DNA of 64,000 nucleotides from Komagataeibacter xylinus (GCF_009834365.1 NZ_CP041348.1:2889001-2953000), one strand, 5' to 3'. Shown: positions 41,619 to 50,919, counted from the stretch's first letter. The notes: generated by a model from the sequence alone, not told the origin. A program made the numbers and translations.

Positions 41619-42683
41619 TCAGTCGCCCGCAGCACCAAGCGTGGGGTAGTCGATATAGCCTTCCGGGCCATGGGTATAGAAAGTGGATGGATCTGGTGGC
41701 GTCAACTCCGCTCCTGTGCGCAGGCGTTCAGGCAGGTCGGGGTTGGCAATAAAGGCCTGACCAAAGGCAATCGCATCGGCCCGACCCGCCTCAACGGCTT
41801 TTTCCGCACTGGCAGGCGTGAATTTTTCGTTGGCAATATAGACGCCACCGAACTGTTTCCTGAGTTGTGGCCCAAGGCTGTCCGGCCCTTCCGCCTCACG
41901 CGCGCAGATGAATGCAATGCCACGCCGGCCGAATTCACGCGCGACATAGCCAAAGGTGGCAGCGGGATCGGAATCACCCATGTCGTGCAGGTCGCAGCGC
42001 GGCGAGAGATGCATGCCTACCCGGTCTGCCCCCCATACCTCAATCGCCGCATCGGTCACTTCAAGCATGAGCCGTGCGCGGTTCTCGATCGGGCCGCCAT
42101 ACTGGTCGGTGCGGTGGTTGGTGGAATCCTGCAGAAACTGATCGAGCAGATAGCCATTGGCGCCATGAATTTCCACGCCATCAAAACCGGCAATTTGGGC
42201 CAGTTCCGCCCCACGGCGGAAGGCTGCGACAATGCCTGGTATTTCATCGGTGCGCAGCGCGCGGGGCGTTACATAGTCACGCTTTGGGCGCAGCAGGCTG
42301 ACATGGCCCTTTGCCGCAATGGCGCTTGGTGCCACAGGGGCCTCGCCATTGAGAAAATACGGGTCTGAAATCCGGCCAACATGCCATAGCTGCATGAAAA
42401 TGCGCCCGCCCACCGCATGCACGGCAGTGGTGACCTTTTTCCATCCTTCCGCCTGCTCTTCCGACCAGATGCCCGGCACATCCTCATAGCCGATGCCCTG
42501 GGGGGTAACCGGTGTTGCTTCCGACAGGATCAGCCCCGCAAGCGCGCGCTGGGCGTAATAATCGGCCATAAGGTCATTGGGAATATGGTCAGCCCCCGCG
42601 CGCAGGCGCGTCAGCGGCGCCATGATGATGCGGTTGGGCAGCGTAAGGGCACCGACCTTAAGCGGTGTGAACAGGGTTGGCAT
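41619..42683 (-). CDS. Alkene reductase, old yellow enzyme family
   Basis: 354 residues from ATG 42683-42681, with GGAG 7 nt upstream; a longer frame upstream lacks such a site. FMN-binding OYE barrel: LPNRIIMAPLTRLRA, QLWHVGRISDP, GFDGVEIHGANGYLLDQFLQ (substrate-binding His-x-x-Asn), FGGVYIANEKFTP and ADAIAFGQAFIANPDL. It reduces activated C=C bonds or nitro compounds with NAD(P)H (NemA-like). The organism would use it in detoxification. Confidence 0.93.
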   Translation of the reverse strand: MPTLFTPLKVGALTLPNRIIMAPLTRLRAGADHIPNDLMADYYAQRALAGLILSEATPVTPQGIGYEDVPGIWSEEQAEGWKKVTTAVHAVGGRIFMQLWHVGRISDPYFLNGEAPVAPSAIAAKGHVSLLRPKRDYVTPRALRTDEIPGIVAAFRRGAELAQIAGFDGVEIHGANGYLLDQFLQDSTNHRTDQYGGPIENRARLMLEVTDAAIEVWGADRVGMHLSPRCDLHDMGDSDPAATFGYVAREFGRRGIAFICAREAEGPDSLGPQLRKQFGGVYIANEKFTPASAEKAVEAGRADAIAFGQAFIANPDLPERLRTGAELTPPDPSTFYTHGPEGYIDYPTLGAAGD

Positions 42684-42836
42684 GTCACGTCTCCACGGTT
42701 CAGTAGAGGTGATGATGAGCGCATAGCCATCCTGTCGCAAGAGTGCATGCCACATGCCGGAGCCCACAGACCTTGCACCTGGCAATGACTGTGGGCAGAC
42801 CTCATCATGAGCGCCCGTTCCGGCTGGAATGTGCGT

Positions 42837-44045
42837 TTAGTGCCCGCCGTTCATGCATGTGGCGGGCATCTGGGCAGCCCGCATGCCCGTGCCCGGCGTG
42901 CAGTACCACGAAATATGTTTCTGTTTGTTGATGCGGGGCGTAATCAACATGCTTTTGTTGTGGGATGTTACCGTAATTGTCATGTTGTGTTCATCCAGCG
43001 CCAGGGTATCGCCATTATTCAAATGCTCCTTCTGGCCAATCTCGGCCAGCGATGAGGGAACATCATGATTATTGATATAATAATCCTCCAGCGCGGAGCG
43101 GGTCATGGCTGTTTCGCTGAACATGAGGTGCCCGTGCAAACGGGGTAACTGGTCACGATAGATGGGCAGGCCGATCGTCAGGATGAAAATGACAATATAG
43201 AAATAGAGGATCACCACCCCTGCCCCGCCAATCCTGCCGCTATAGGGCACCATGGCGGCCAGTACGCCTGCCCAGCGGTTACGGCGCGGCAGGCTGGGCT
43301 TATGCTCCATAACGCGGGCCACGCGCTTGGTCAGCCACGGATAGCCGCCCGTGAGTTCATGAAAGGACATCCAGAACCCTCCAGTCTCACTCACCTGCCT
43401 GGCGTAACTGTCAAGGTTGATGTCCTTCCACCGTGCGCACCCGGCTGCCAGCGCCGCCAGGGCGCGGGCTGCATTTTCTGGCGTAGTGGAACATGCCGCG
43501 CCGTGGCGGTCGCATGTGCTTTCCTTCGCGCGGGAATAGGCTGCCCCCAGCAGCGGTAGCCACAATGCCGGCCAGCGCAGGAAATGCTTGCCAATATGGC
43601 GCATGCGCAGGTGACCCAGTTCATGCCCAAGGTAAAAGCGCACGCCATCGGGGTGTTCGGCCATGGCATCGACCACGTCGGATAGCAGCACGACATATTG
43701 CAGACCCAGAAACCGCGCGGCGAAGGCATTCATCATCCCGCCGCCCTGCAATACATAGACCTGCGGGTAACCATTGATCTGTAATGTCTGGCAGCATGAT
43801 ACAAACTGCGCGTGCAGATCGGGAAACTGCGCAGAGGTCACTTCCACGCCGTTGCCCTTGATATGAGCGATCAGGGCAGATTGCGCGAACAGGTAAAGTA
43901 CGTAGCCTATCAGGACATAGAGCAGCATTATGCCGAATGTACCCACCAGCATGAGCGCCCAGAACAGAATTCCAAGTACCAGCGTTATTTTTGAAAGTGT
44001 ATATTCACGGGGATAAACAAGTTCATCCCTGTCTGCCCTGGTCAT
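42837..44045 (-). CDS. M48 metalloprotease with pilin-like C-terminal domain
   Basis: 402 residues. Two N-terminal membrane spans (about 18-58). Zinc site HELGH at about 141-145 with third ligand Glu175 in AKESTCD. Another membrane span at about 272-296. The C-terminal 90 residues (SETAMTRSALEDYYINNHD, then a beta segment and ISWYCTPGTGMRAAQMP with ATC) look like the globular part of a type IV pilin, including a Cys pair. M48 proteases act in envelope quality control; the added module is unusual. Confidence 0.85.
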   Translation of the reverse strand: MTRADRDELVYPREYTLSKITLVLGILFWALMLVGTFGIMLLYVLIGYVLYLFAQSALIAHIKGNGVEVTSAQFPDLHAQFVSCCQTLQINGYPQVYVLQGGGMMNAFAARFLGLQYVVLLSDVVDAMAEHPDGVRFYLGHELGHLRMRHIGKHFLRWPALWLPLLGAAYSRAKESTCDRHGAACSTTPENAARALAALAAGCARWKDINLDSYARQVSETGGFWMSFHELTGGYPWLTKRVARVMEHKPSLPRRNRWAGVLAAMVPYSGRIGGAGVVILYFYIVIFILTIGLPIYRDQLPRLHGHLMFSETAMTRSALEDYYINNHDVPSSLAEIGQKEHLNNGDTLALDEHNMTITVTSHNKSMLITPRINKQKHISWYCTPGTGMRAAQMPATCMNGGH

Positions 44046-44192
44046 GTCAGTATCCCGAAAAATTAATTATCGCAATTATGTCTGTATTTTTATTTTATGT
44101 TCAATGTAATGATTAATACCATTCATTATTCCAATTTTTAATAAAACCACATCACATCTGTTGAGAAATCAATCAGGGCAATGGCCTGAACG

Positions 44193-44228
44193 CTTATGGC
44201 ACGGCCCCTTCGGGAGCCGTGCCATAAG
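44193..44228. terminator. Strong hairpin with TTCG loop between lipoprotein and M48 genes
   Basis: CTTATGGCACGGC (44193-44205) and GCCGTGCCATAAG (44216-44228) are perfect 13-bp arms; the loop CCCTTCGGGA can itself form a stem closed by a TTCG tetraloop. No T-run follows on either strand. It may be a terminator of the upstream minus-strand lipoprotein gene or an mRNA processing/stability element. The remainder of 44046-44283 is AT-rich without genes. Confidence 0.55.
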
Positions 44229-44283
44229 TAACCAGTCATATTTATGTGTAAGTCAGATTATCGTATCTGACATTACAATAATT

Positions 44284-44664
44284 TTACAGGCCTTCATGCG
44301 TCTTTACTTTGGATGATGACATCACGTGATGCCAGACAACATCTCCGTTGTAGATGATATCCAGGCTTTTTTCCTTGCCATGCGACCCGTTAGAGAATGC
44401 GCCGTAATAGGGAATGAAATTCGTGCCGTTTGCCTTGGTGGTAGCGAAAGTGTACTGCCACTCTTCATGCCCGCTATCCGTAAAATGGGTGGTCATCGGG
44501 TCACCAAACATGGCCCGAACCTGCTGCTTGGTTGTTACGTTATCATGAATCTTCTGGTCGATTGAGTCGGCCGTCTCGTTTTTGATGGAAGTATTTCCGG
44601 AAGAAGCACAACCGGATACCAGAAGAACAGCGGTAAGGCAGCCCGCAATGGCGATCTTGTTCAT
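44284..44664 (-). CDS. BamE/SmpA-like outer-membrane lipoprotein
   Basis: 126 residues from ATG 44664-44662 (ATG 44679 is possible). Lipoprotein signal: NKIAIAGCLTAVLLVSGC, lipobox VSGC. The mature part shows HDNVTTKQQVRAMFGDPMTT followed by EEWQYTF, the SmpA/OmlA fold of BamE-like proteins that strengthen the outer-membrane assembly machine. Its family member here is shorter and Ser/Asn-rich at the N-terminus; true BamE is usually encoded elsewhere, so this is probably a paralogue. Confidence 0.72.
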   Translation of the reverse strand: MNKIAIAGCLTAVLLVSGCASSGNTSIKNETADSIDQKIHDNVTTKQQVRAMFGDPMTTHFTDSGHEEWQYTFATTKANGTNFIPYYGAFSNGSHGKEKSLDIIYNGDVVWHHVMSSSKVKTHEGL

Positions 44665-44956
44665 TAATAATTTTTCCATTAACTTAACAAAAATAATTTA
44701 TATCTTTGATTTACATCAAGATTTTCTTTTTTCTGGAATATAGACTTTAACGGTAAAAATCCAGAGCAAAAAAACGTAATATTGGAGAATTTTCAGGAAA
44801 AATGGTGCGTCCATCGTCAAACATATATATTTTTTACATTTTATTTAAAAAAGTTCAGTAATAATAAAGGAATTTCAAAACCTGTTATCTGCACTGCAGC
44901 CGGACATGCCACATTTTTGTCACAGTTCGCAACAATTGTGTCAAAGCCTATATAAT

Positions 44957-45967
44957 CTACGGTCCCTCCGGTGGTGGCAGGGTGGCGCGGATGGCGATGG
45001 AATAATCCGGCCCGATCATCGCATGCTCGGGCCGCCTGATGCGGCTGGCATCATGTACCGTGGCAAAATCGGGGTAACGCTTCGGGTCATAGGGGCCAAG
45101 AAGGTTCATGTCATAGGCCATGCTGGCGGTGTGTCCGCTCAGTATGATGCGCCAGTCAAAACGGTAGCGCAGTTGTGCGCCCGCGCGCGCCAGAATGCCT
45201 GTGGTGCAGTTATCACTCAGCGTGTTGTACCATAGCGGGTGACGAATAATGTCATGGATCGCACTCACATAGCTCAGGAACAGCCGCTCGCGCACGGCGG
45301 GCGAAAGATCCAGCCGGTACAGATAGACCCGCTCCCGGCGCACATCCGTGCGCACGCCAATGAGGTCGCGCTCATCAGCCGTGACATAAAACAGTTCATA
45401 ATGATGGAAGAACCCTGCAACGGTGGAATAGGGAAAACGCGCCTGCCTGCGGGTTTCGATTGACATGGCAAGATGCTGCCCGTCGCTGAAACCAAAACTC
45501 AGGAAAACATGGGCAATATTTTCACCCGCCCAGTAGGATGTCACCAGATCGACCCGGTCGAGTTTGCTCAGATCATATGTTGCATCATACCATGCAGGCA
45601 GGTAATCGGTTACCGAACGGTAGCGGAAATTGCGTACGTTACGCACATGCACCATATTGCCCTCACGCCACGCATCGGCGGGTATGGCATATTCCTCTGC
45701 CCATACCCGATCATTGCGCGGCGGGTCGGTTACGTACCAGCCCATGAGTGCTACGGCAGCACACCCACGCGCCGCATGCCCGAGCGGAGCCGGGCGCAGC
45801 CACCCTGCCCCCACCATAAGGGCAGAAAACGCAGCGCTCAGACCCAGCCGTAATGCATCAGGCATAAGGGTGGAATAGTACAGCGCCCCCGTGCCCAGCA
45901 CTGTTACCACGCCCAGAACAGACCGCAGGCCAATCGTGCGCCAGCGGCGCAGCGCGGGCGTGCTCAT
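44957..45967 (-). CDS. DUF4105 membrane protein
   Basis: 336 residues. Three hydrophobic helices in the first 85 residues (SVLGVVTVLGTGALYY and following), then a periplasmic domain with DRVDLVTSYWAGENIAHVFL, RQARFPYSTVAGFFHHYELF and YNTLSDNCTTGILARA. These are the DUF4105 landmarks; the conserved His and Cys residues suggest a cysteine peptidase-like fold, but activity is unknown. Its ATG overlaps the stop of the upstream hydrolase gene (ATGA), forming a two-gene operon. The 277 bp between it and the BamE-like gene are AT-rich without genes. Confidence 0.85.
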   Translation of the reverse strand: MSTPALRRWRTIGLRSVLGVVTVLGTGALYYSTLMPDALRLGLSAAFSALMVGAGWLRPAPLGHAARGCAAVALMGWYVTDPPRNDRVWAEEYAIPADAWREGNMVHVRNVRNFRYRSVTDYLPAWYDATYDLSKLDRVDLVTSYWAGENIAHVFLSFGFSDGQHLAMSIETRRQARFPYSTVAGFFHHYELFYVTADERDLIGVRTDVRRERVYLYRLDLSPAVRERLFLSYVSAIHDIIRHPLWYNTLSDNCTTGILARAGAQLRYRFDWRIILSGHTASMAYDMNLLGPYDPKRYPDFATVHDASRIRRPEHAMIGPDYSIAIRATLPPPEGP

Positions 45968-48024
45968 GGCTGTGCTGCAATGCGCATGCGCTGGGGGCCG
46001 GGCACATACTCGGCAAGCTGTTCAAGCAGGATGCGCTGCACTTCGGCTATGGTGAAGGGATTGGACTGCGTGGAATGCTCCGAATGGCGCACCACCAGTT
46101 CTGATTCCACATCAGGGATATGTGCGCTGGCATAGGAGACCACGCCATCATCGGCATGGGCCAGATCCCGCCCTGCCCCGCATACGGGAATGATGGAATG
46201 CACATGCACATCGGGCATTATGGGAATGGTGGGCAGCGTGCGCATGAATGCGCTGTGCGGCGACATGGCATAGACGCTGCCAAGGCGGGGAATGCGGTTA
46301 TCGACATGCGTGCTGTCACCCGCTCCGGTCACGATCTCACGCGCCGTTTCGGTCACCCGCAGCGGCAGGCTGGCCATGCCACCCACCAGTTGGGCAATCG
46401 ATTTGCCGGCAAGGTAGCTGCCATGCTGCGGGGTAGAGATGAAAACCACCCGGTCAATCTCGGGCATGGGCGTGGGAAACATGGTCTGGCGGATCAGCGC
46501 CATGGTGTCGGCATTGAGATGAAAGCTGGCAAGAGGCCTGCCTGCCGTGCCATCCCACAGCCTGTCACCGGGGTTAATGACCAGCATGCGCGCCAGAAGC
46601 CCGCCCTGACTGTGGCCAATCAGCGTGATGTGCCCAAGCGCCGGATCGGCCTGCACGCCGCCCAGGCTGTTTACGGCCTCGGTAATGGCATGACGCAGTT
46701 GCCACGCCGAGTACGGAATGGGATTGGCCGTGGCGTAGGAGAAGAACCAGAAGTCGAAATGGTCGCGGATGCGCTTGTCCTCCAGCAGGTCATTGACCAT
46801 GCTGGCCCAGCGGTAAGGGCTGGAGGCCGTGCCGTGTATGAACACCACCGGCATGCTGCCATGGTGGTGCGGGTTCATGGCGATCAGGCGCGGGCGGGTG
46901 CCGTCATAAGTCGTGCCGTCAAAGAACCCCCGATATTCCTTGGTGCCCAGCGCGGTATCGACCAGACTTAAGGCACGCGCGGTGGTCTGGTCATAGGCGG
47001 CGGGCACGTGGGCATGGGCAATGGGGGTGTCGGGACTTTCATCCATTATGCGCAGCACCAGCCGCCCGCTGGGGTGGCTGCCCAGCACCTGCGCGCGCGG
47101 GTTATCCATTTCCAGCACCATGCTTGCAGGCAGGCGCAGCTTTTCCGATATGACAAAGCTGCCATCGGGCGTGCCTTCAGGGGGTGTCTGGTCCTGGGGC
47201 ACGGCGCGGTTGCGTGCCGCATCATCCTGCGCGGGTGCCGCGATGTCGGCCACGGCAGATGGCGCGTGATCGCCTGTGTGCTGCAGCGTCTGGCCGCTGC
47301 TGGCCGGGCGGGCGGGCGCATCCGGCGTGGCGCGGGCCAGCACGGTCAGGGCCTCGCCAAGGCCCGGAGTATGGTAGACGTTATTGATGCCCCCCACCCC
47401 GAGCGTCGCGGTGGGGCGGATATTTTCCAGCACGCGGCCGTGCCAGCGCAAGGCGGCGGGGTCGGCGCTCAGCTCCAGCGTGCCAAACGGCAGGGCCCGG
47501 CTCTGGCTGGCAATATTGACCGGGGCCGGAAAGGCTGCCGCGAGGCCAAGATTGTACAGATCACAGGCCTGGCGGAACCGCGCGTCATACGGGCTGGGGC
47601 CATCCGCCTGCCCCGGCTGCAGAAAGGCATAGGCATAGAGGCTGGCGGCCAGAAAATCCTGTGCCTGATGGTGGCGCAGGCCCTGCCTATAACTGAGTTC
47701 CGCCAGCGCGAACAGCACATCGGCTTCATCATCGCGCCCCGCTGCCTGCGTGCGCAGGGTGGCAATGGCGCGATCGGGCTGGTTGCGCCATAGCGGCAGC
47801 AGGCCGTGGCGGCGCAGCACGATCAGCGTGCTATCGCTCGCCTCCCTCCCCGCCAGCGCCGTGCGCGTGGCGGCGCGGTAGCTGTGCACCAGCGAGACCT
47901 GCCGCACGCTGACCGGTCCCGCGCAACCTGCAAGCAGGGCTGCGGCCAGAAGGCTGGCACAACGCAGGTGGTGGTTGATACGGGTGGGGGCTGCTGGAGG
48001 CATGCCGGGCGCAATCGATTTCAT
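45964..48024 (-). CDS. Lipoprotein alpha/beta hydrolase
   Basis: 686 residues. Signal peptide with lipobox LLAGC (Cys about residue 34). An N-terminal helical repeat-like region (TRTALAGREASDSTLIVLRR, LFALAELSYRQGLRHHQAQ) is followed by a hydrolase domain: PVVFIHGTASSPYRW (oxyanion loop), HITLIGHSQGGLLARML (nucleophile Ser in GHSQGG), then candidate acid in DDGVVSYASA and His in VVRHSEHST. Likely an outer-membrane-anchored esterase or lipase-like enzyme. Coupled to the DUF4105 gene. Confidence 0.82.
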   Translation of the reverse strand: MKSIAPGMPPAAPTRINHHLRCASLLAAALLAGCAGPVSVRQVSLVHSYRAATRTALAGREASDSTLIVLRRHGLLPLWRNQPDRAIATLRTQAAGRDDEADVLFALAELSYRQGLRHHQAQDFLAASLYAYAFLQPGQADGPSPYDARFRQACDLYNLGLAAAFPAPVNIASQSRALPFGTLELSADPAALRWHGRVLENIRPTATLGVGGINNVYHTPGLGEALTVLARATPDAPARPASSGQTLQHTGDHAPSAVADIAAPAQDDAARNRAVPQDQTPPEGTPDGSFVISEKLRLPASMVLEMDNPRAQVLGSHPSGRLVLRIMDESPDTPIAHAHVPAAYDQTTARALSLVDTALGTKEYRGFFDGTTYDGTRPRLIAMNPHHHGSMPVVFIHGTASSPYRWASMVNDLLEDKRIRDHFDFWFFSYATANPIPYSAWQLRHAITEAVNSLGGVQADPALGHITLIGHSQGGLLARMLVINPGDRLWDGTAGRPLASFHLNADTMALIRQTMFPTPMPEIDRVVFISTPQHGSYLAGKSIAQLVGGMASLPLRVTETAREIVTGAGDSTHVDNRIPRLGSVYAMSPHSAFMRTLPTIPIMPDVHVHSIIPVCGAGRDLAHADDGVVSYASAHIPDVESELVVRHSEHSTQSNPFTIAEVQRILLEQLAEYVPGPQRMRIAAQP

Positions 48025-48206
48025 GCCCGCAGGTTAAGCACCCCTTTGGCTTGCAGGGAACAGACAATCGGCATGCGTAGCCCTTGGAGCCGCCTGTTTC
48101 GACCCTGTACCCGCTACGAGATCATTCCTGCAGAAAAGCCGCAAGGCCGGAGGCACGTAACCGGTCTGCGCATGCCATCGGGGCAGGTTCTCTTTCATGC
48201 CACCGG

Positions 48207-48480
48207 TCATAAGGAATCGATGGGATCAAGGGGATGCCAGGGCTCACGATCTGAATCCCTTGAAAGATCCCGTACGGGCCCGCATGGCTGCACGCTCACC
48301 CGGTATTGCGTGCCCGGTGCGCGCTGCAGCCGCGCGGCCAGTTCAGTCCCCTGCCTGTCAAACGCATCACGGGCCGTGGGCGTTTCAGAACTGGTATGGG
48401 GGCATCGAATTTACACCGCCAGGCATCGAGGTCCTTATTCAGGTCATCAGAGATCGGCGGGGTATCGGGATCAAGATTGC
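48207..48480 (-). pseudogene. Possible frameshifted gene remnant downstream of the Hsp70 gene
   Basis: In the 458-bp gap 48025-48482 the minus strand reads protein-like sequence in two frames: first DPDTPPISDDLNKDLDAWRC, KFDAPIPV, and then, in another frame from about 48375, ETPTARDAFDRQGTELAARL followed by QRAPGTQYRVSVQPCGPVRD, stopping at 48207. The pieces abut at one point, as after an indel. No start codon exists, so it would be a decayed gene or an extension of the Hsp70 gene lost by frameshift. Confidence 0.3.
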
Positions 48481-48482
48481 CG

Positions 48483-49769
48483 TCACCCGTTCATCAGCGC
48501 CAGCCCTTCCGCCACGGATACGAACTCACCACCCATATCCACCTTCTCCGCGCCAAAGCGGCGGGTAAACAGCGTGCGCACGGCGGGCACGAATGATGTG
48601 CCGCCGGTCAGGAACACGCGGTCAATGGCGCTTGCGGGCAGGCTGGCGCGTTCCAGCGCGGTTTCTACCGCCTGGTCAAAACGCGCGAGGTCAGGCGCGA
48701 TCCAGCCTTCGAATTCCGTGCGCGTAATGGTGCGGTGAATGCGCACATCGCCATATTCGTAATCCAGCGTGGCACTTTCGGCGCAGGACAGGTCACGCTT
48801 GGCCTGCCCTACCGCGCGATATAGCGCCTGGCCCTGCTGGGCTTCGATGATGTCGATCAGCGCCTGTATCTTTTGCGGCTCGGCGGCGGTGCGGGCCACG
48901 TCGGCCATGTCGCGCAGTGTCTGGGGCGTGCGCATGAGCGCAAGCCGGTGCCACCGCCCAAGGGCCGCGTACCACTCGGCGGGTACCGGTAGCGGCTGGC
49001 CGCCCATCACGCGGTAGGTGGTGTTGCGGCCAAGCTCGGGCGCGATCACGTTATCAATAATGCGGTAGTCAAGCTGGTCGCCTGCAATGCCAACACCCGC
49101 ATAGCCCAACGGGGTCGCTCCCTGCCCGCTGGCAGGATCAAACCGCAGGATGGAAAAATCGCTCGTGCCGCCGCCAAAATCGCCTACCAGAACGGTGGCG
49201 GGGGCCGTGAGGCGCTGGGCAAAATGCCAGCCTGCCGCTTCGGGCTCCAGGGCTACGTCAACATGATGGAAACCTGCCTGCGCAAAGCCTGCCCGCAGGC
49301 GGTCCTCGCCAAAAGCATCATCAGCGCGGATACCTGCAAAATGCACTGGCCGCCCCACGGTGGCGCTGACCTCACTAGGGTCGATATCGAGCGTGTGCAT
49401 CAGGCATGACAGGAAACGCGCCACCAGTGATTCCAGTGTCATCACCTGGCCCAGCAGCCGCGTCTGGCGGAAGGATGCCTGCGCCAGATACGACTTCATG
49501 GACATGATGAGGCGGCTTTCCGCCGGGTCTTCAAGGTAGGCATCCACCGCCGCGGCACCTATGGCTTCCTGTAACGACGTGCCACGGGGCTGCATCTCGT
49601 CATGCCACAGGCATAGCAGCGTGCGGCATGTCTCGGTGGGCGGATGATGGGGGAAATGGAAGCGCGCGGGCTGCGGCTGGCCCTTGGCGTCCAGCACCAC
49701 CACAACGGTATTGGTCGTGCCGAAATCTATGCCAAGCCGCACGCCATGGGGGGGCTTTATGGAAGACAT
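48483..49769 (-). CDS. Hsp70-family protein, YegD-like
   Basis: 428 residues from ATG 49769-49767 with GGGAGG just upstream. Nucleotide-binding domain only: phosphate-1 loop LGIDFGTTNTVVVVL, phosphate-2 loop LVGDFGGGTSDFSIL, connect-2-like LTGGTSFVPAVRTLF. The substrate-binding and lid domains of DnaK are absent, which is normal for YegD-type proteins. Function in these proteins is poorly defined; may act as an ATP-dependent chaperone-like factor. Confidence 0.88.
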   Translation of the reverse strand: MSSIKPPHGVRLGIDFGTTNTVVVVLDAKGQPQPARFHFPHHPPTETCRTLLCLWHDEMQPRGTSLQEAIGAAAVDAYLEDPAESRLIMSMKSYLAQASFRQTRLLGQVMTLESLVARFLSCLMHTLDIDPSEVSATVGRPVHFAGIRADDAFGEDRLRAGFAQAGFHHVDVALEPEAAGWHFAQRLTAPATVLVGDFGGGTSDFSILRFDPASGQGATPLGYAGVGIAGDQLDYRIIDNVIAPELGRNTTYRVMGGQPLPVPAEWYAALGRWHRLALMRTPQTLRDMADVARTAAEPQKIQALIDIIEAQQGQALYRAVGQAKRDLSCAESATLDYEYGDVRIHRTITRTEFEGWIAPDLARFDQAVETALERASLPASAIDRVFLTGGTSFVPAVRTLFTRRFGAEKVDMGGEFVSVAEGLALMNG

Positions 49770-49851
49770 GCGGCCTCCCATACGCGCCGATGCAGGCCGT
49801 GTCCATCGGGGTCATTCACATTTTGCGTGGGGTGGCGTAGGGGTTGGCATC

Positions 49852-50184
49852 ATGACCGAGCCGTTTACCTGCGCCAATGCCCGCTATCGCACCGATACCC
49901 GCCACGGCCACCCGCATGGCAAGGGGCAGGCGCGCGGCAGCGTGCTGCAGGCACCACTGGTAACACAGGCCGATACGGGCGATACGCTGTGGCTGGAATA
50001 TGTGCTTGGGCCGGAAGGCGCGCGGTTCTGGCTCATGTGGTATGATGCTAATGGCCTGCCGCGCCTGACCAACAGCGCGGTCATGGACCATGCCAACCTC
50101 GCCATCATGCTGCGCGCGTTAGGCCACGGCGCGGCACTCGACGCAGTGCAGGCCGCCCTGCCACCAGCCGGTCATGCGGCCTGA
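49852..50184 (+). CDS. Conserved-looking hypothetical protein
   Basis: 110 residues from ATG 49852 (GGGG about 10 nt upstream), divergent from the Hsp70 gene. Compact, soluble; ANARYRTDTRHGHPHGKGQA then SVLQAPLVTQADTGDTLWLE and a helical end (NLAIMLRALGHGAALDAV). No family recognised. Shared promoter region with the chaperone gene is about 80 bp. Confidence 0.6.
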   Translation: MTEPFTCANARYRTDTRHGHPHGKGQARGSVLQAPLVTQADTGDTLWLEYVLGPEGARFWLMWYDANGLPRLTNSAVMDHANLAIMLRALGHGAALDAVQAALPPAGHAA

Positions 50185-50268
50185 TCCTGCCCGCCCGGTT
50201 TGGCCGATGGCTGCCTGCCTGTTATCAAGACCCCTGCACTCCTTTTGCAGCATGTAGCACGAGACGAT

Positions 50269-50550
50269 ATGATGAACCCATTCTCCACCCCGGGCCGTAG
50301 CGCCCTGATGCGGTTTGCAACCCTTGGCGCAATCGTTGTGCTGGGTGCCTGTACTGCCCGGCATGGCCCGGCGCAGGCGGCGCGGATCGGCATGCCCAAC
50401 CCGGCTTCCGCCTATTGCCAGCATGTGGGCGGCAGGCTTGAAATGCGTACATCCCCGCAGGGCACAACGGGCTGGTGCCACCTGCCTGATGGCACGGTGA
50501 TGGAGGAATGGGCCCTGTTCCGCCGCGATCATTCCGCCCCGCCGCAGTGA
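50269..50550 (+). CDS. DUF333 lipoprotein
   Basis: 93 residues from ATG 50269 (ATG 50272 equally good). Lipobox VVLGAC. The mature part has YCQHVGGRLEMRTSPQGTTG followed by WCHLPDGTVMEEWALFR, the complete DUF333 pattern (CxxxGG, CxLPDG, EEW). DUF333 proteins are small envelope lipoproteins, some annotated as hemolysin-like. Overlaps the next lipoprotein gene by GTGA. Confidence 0.85.
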   Translation: MMNPFSTPGRSALMRFATLGAIVVLGACTARHGPAQAARIGMPNPASAYCQHVGGRLEMRTSPQGTTGWCHLPDGTVMEEWALFRRDHSAPPQ

Positions 50551-50771
50551 CGTCACGCTGCCCTGCCCGGCTCGCCCTGCTGGGCCTGCTCGGACTTGCG
50601 GGCTGTGGCGACGCGCTGATGGCGCGCAACCTGCCCCCGGTACAAGACTGCCAGCAGCGTGGCGGAACATGGCGCATAACGCCAGATGGCCGCACCGGGC
50701 TCTGCACCCTGCCGCCGGGCGAAAGGGTGGCTGGCGCACGCATCGTACCGCGCCATCAAGGCACACCATAA
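50547..50771 (+). CDS. Second small lipoprotein, DUF333-like
   Basis: 74 residues from GTG 50547 (GTGA overlap). Lipobox GLAGC. The mature part has DCQQRGGTWRITPDGRTG and LCTLPPGERV, reproducing the Cys-GG and Cys-LP spacing of its neighbour, so the two probably arose by duplication and one diverged; the EEW motif is lost. Confidence 0.7.
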   Translation: MTSRCPARLALLGLLGLAGCGDALMARNLPPVQDCQQRGGTWRITPDGRTGLCTLPPGERVAGARIVPRHQGTP

Positions 50772-50827
50772 CCTGTGGTAATATGCCGCATGAAACCCTG
50801 AGGTTGGTCATCCGTTCTGGGCAAGGC

Positions 50828-50919
50828 AGGCTGTTTCACAAAGTCCCCTGCCAGATGGGCATTGCCTGTGCTGGCCCTGGCCCGTCCTTTACCCGGCATG
50901 GTGTTTTCTGAAACAGCCT
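50828..50919. repeat. 11-bp inverted repeat flanking a 70-bp segment
   Basis: AGGCTGTTTCA (50828-50838) and TGAAACAGCCT (50909-50919) are perfect complements in the 171-bp gap before the lipoprotein gene at 50943. It may fold the leader RNA, or be the ends of a small inserted element; no target duplication is obvious. Confidence 0.45.

Noticed and set aside
47008..47793. Plus-strand frame of 261 codons
   Set aside because: Antisense to the lipoprotein hydrolase gene, whose signal peptide and GHSQGG motif are convincing.
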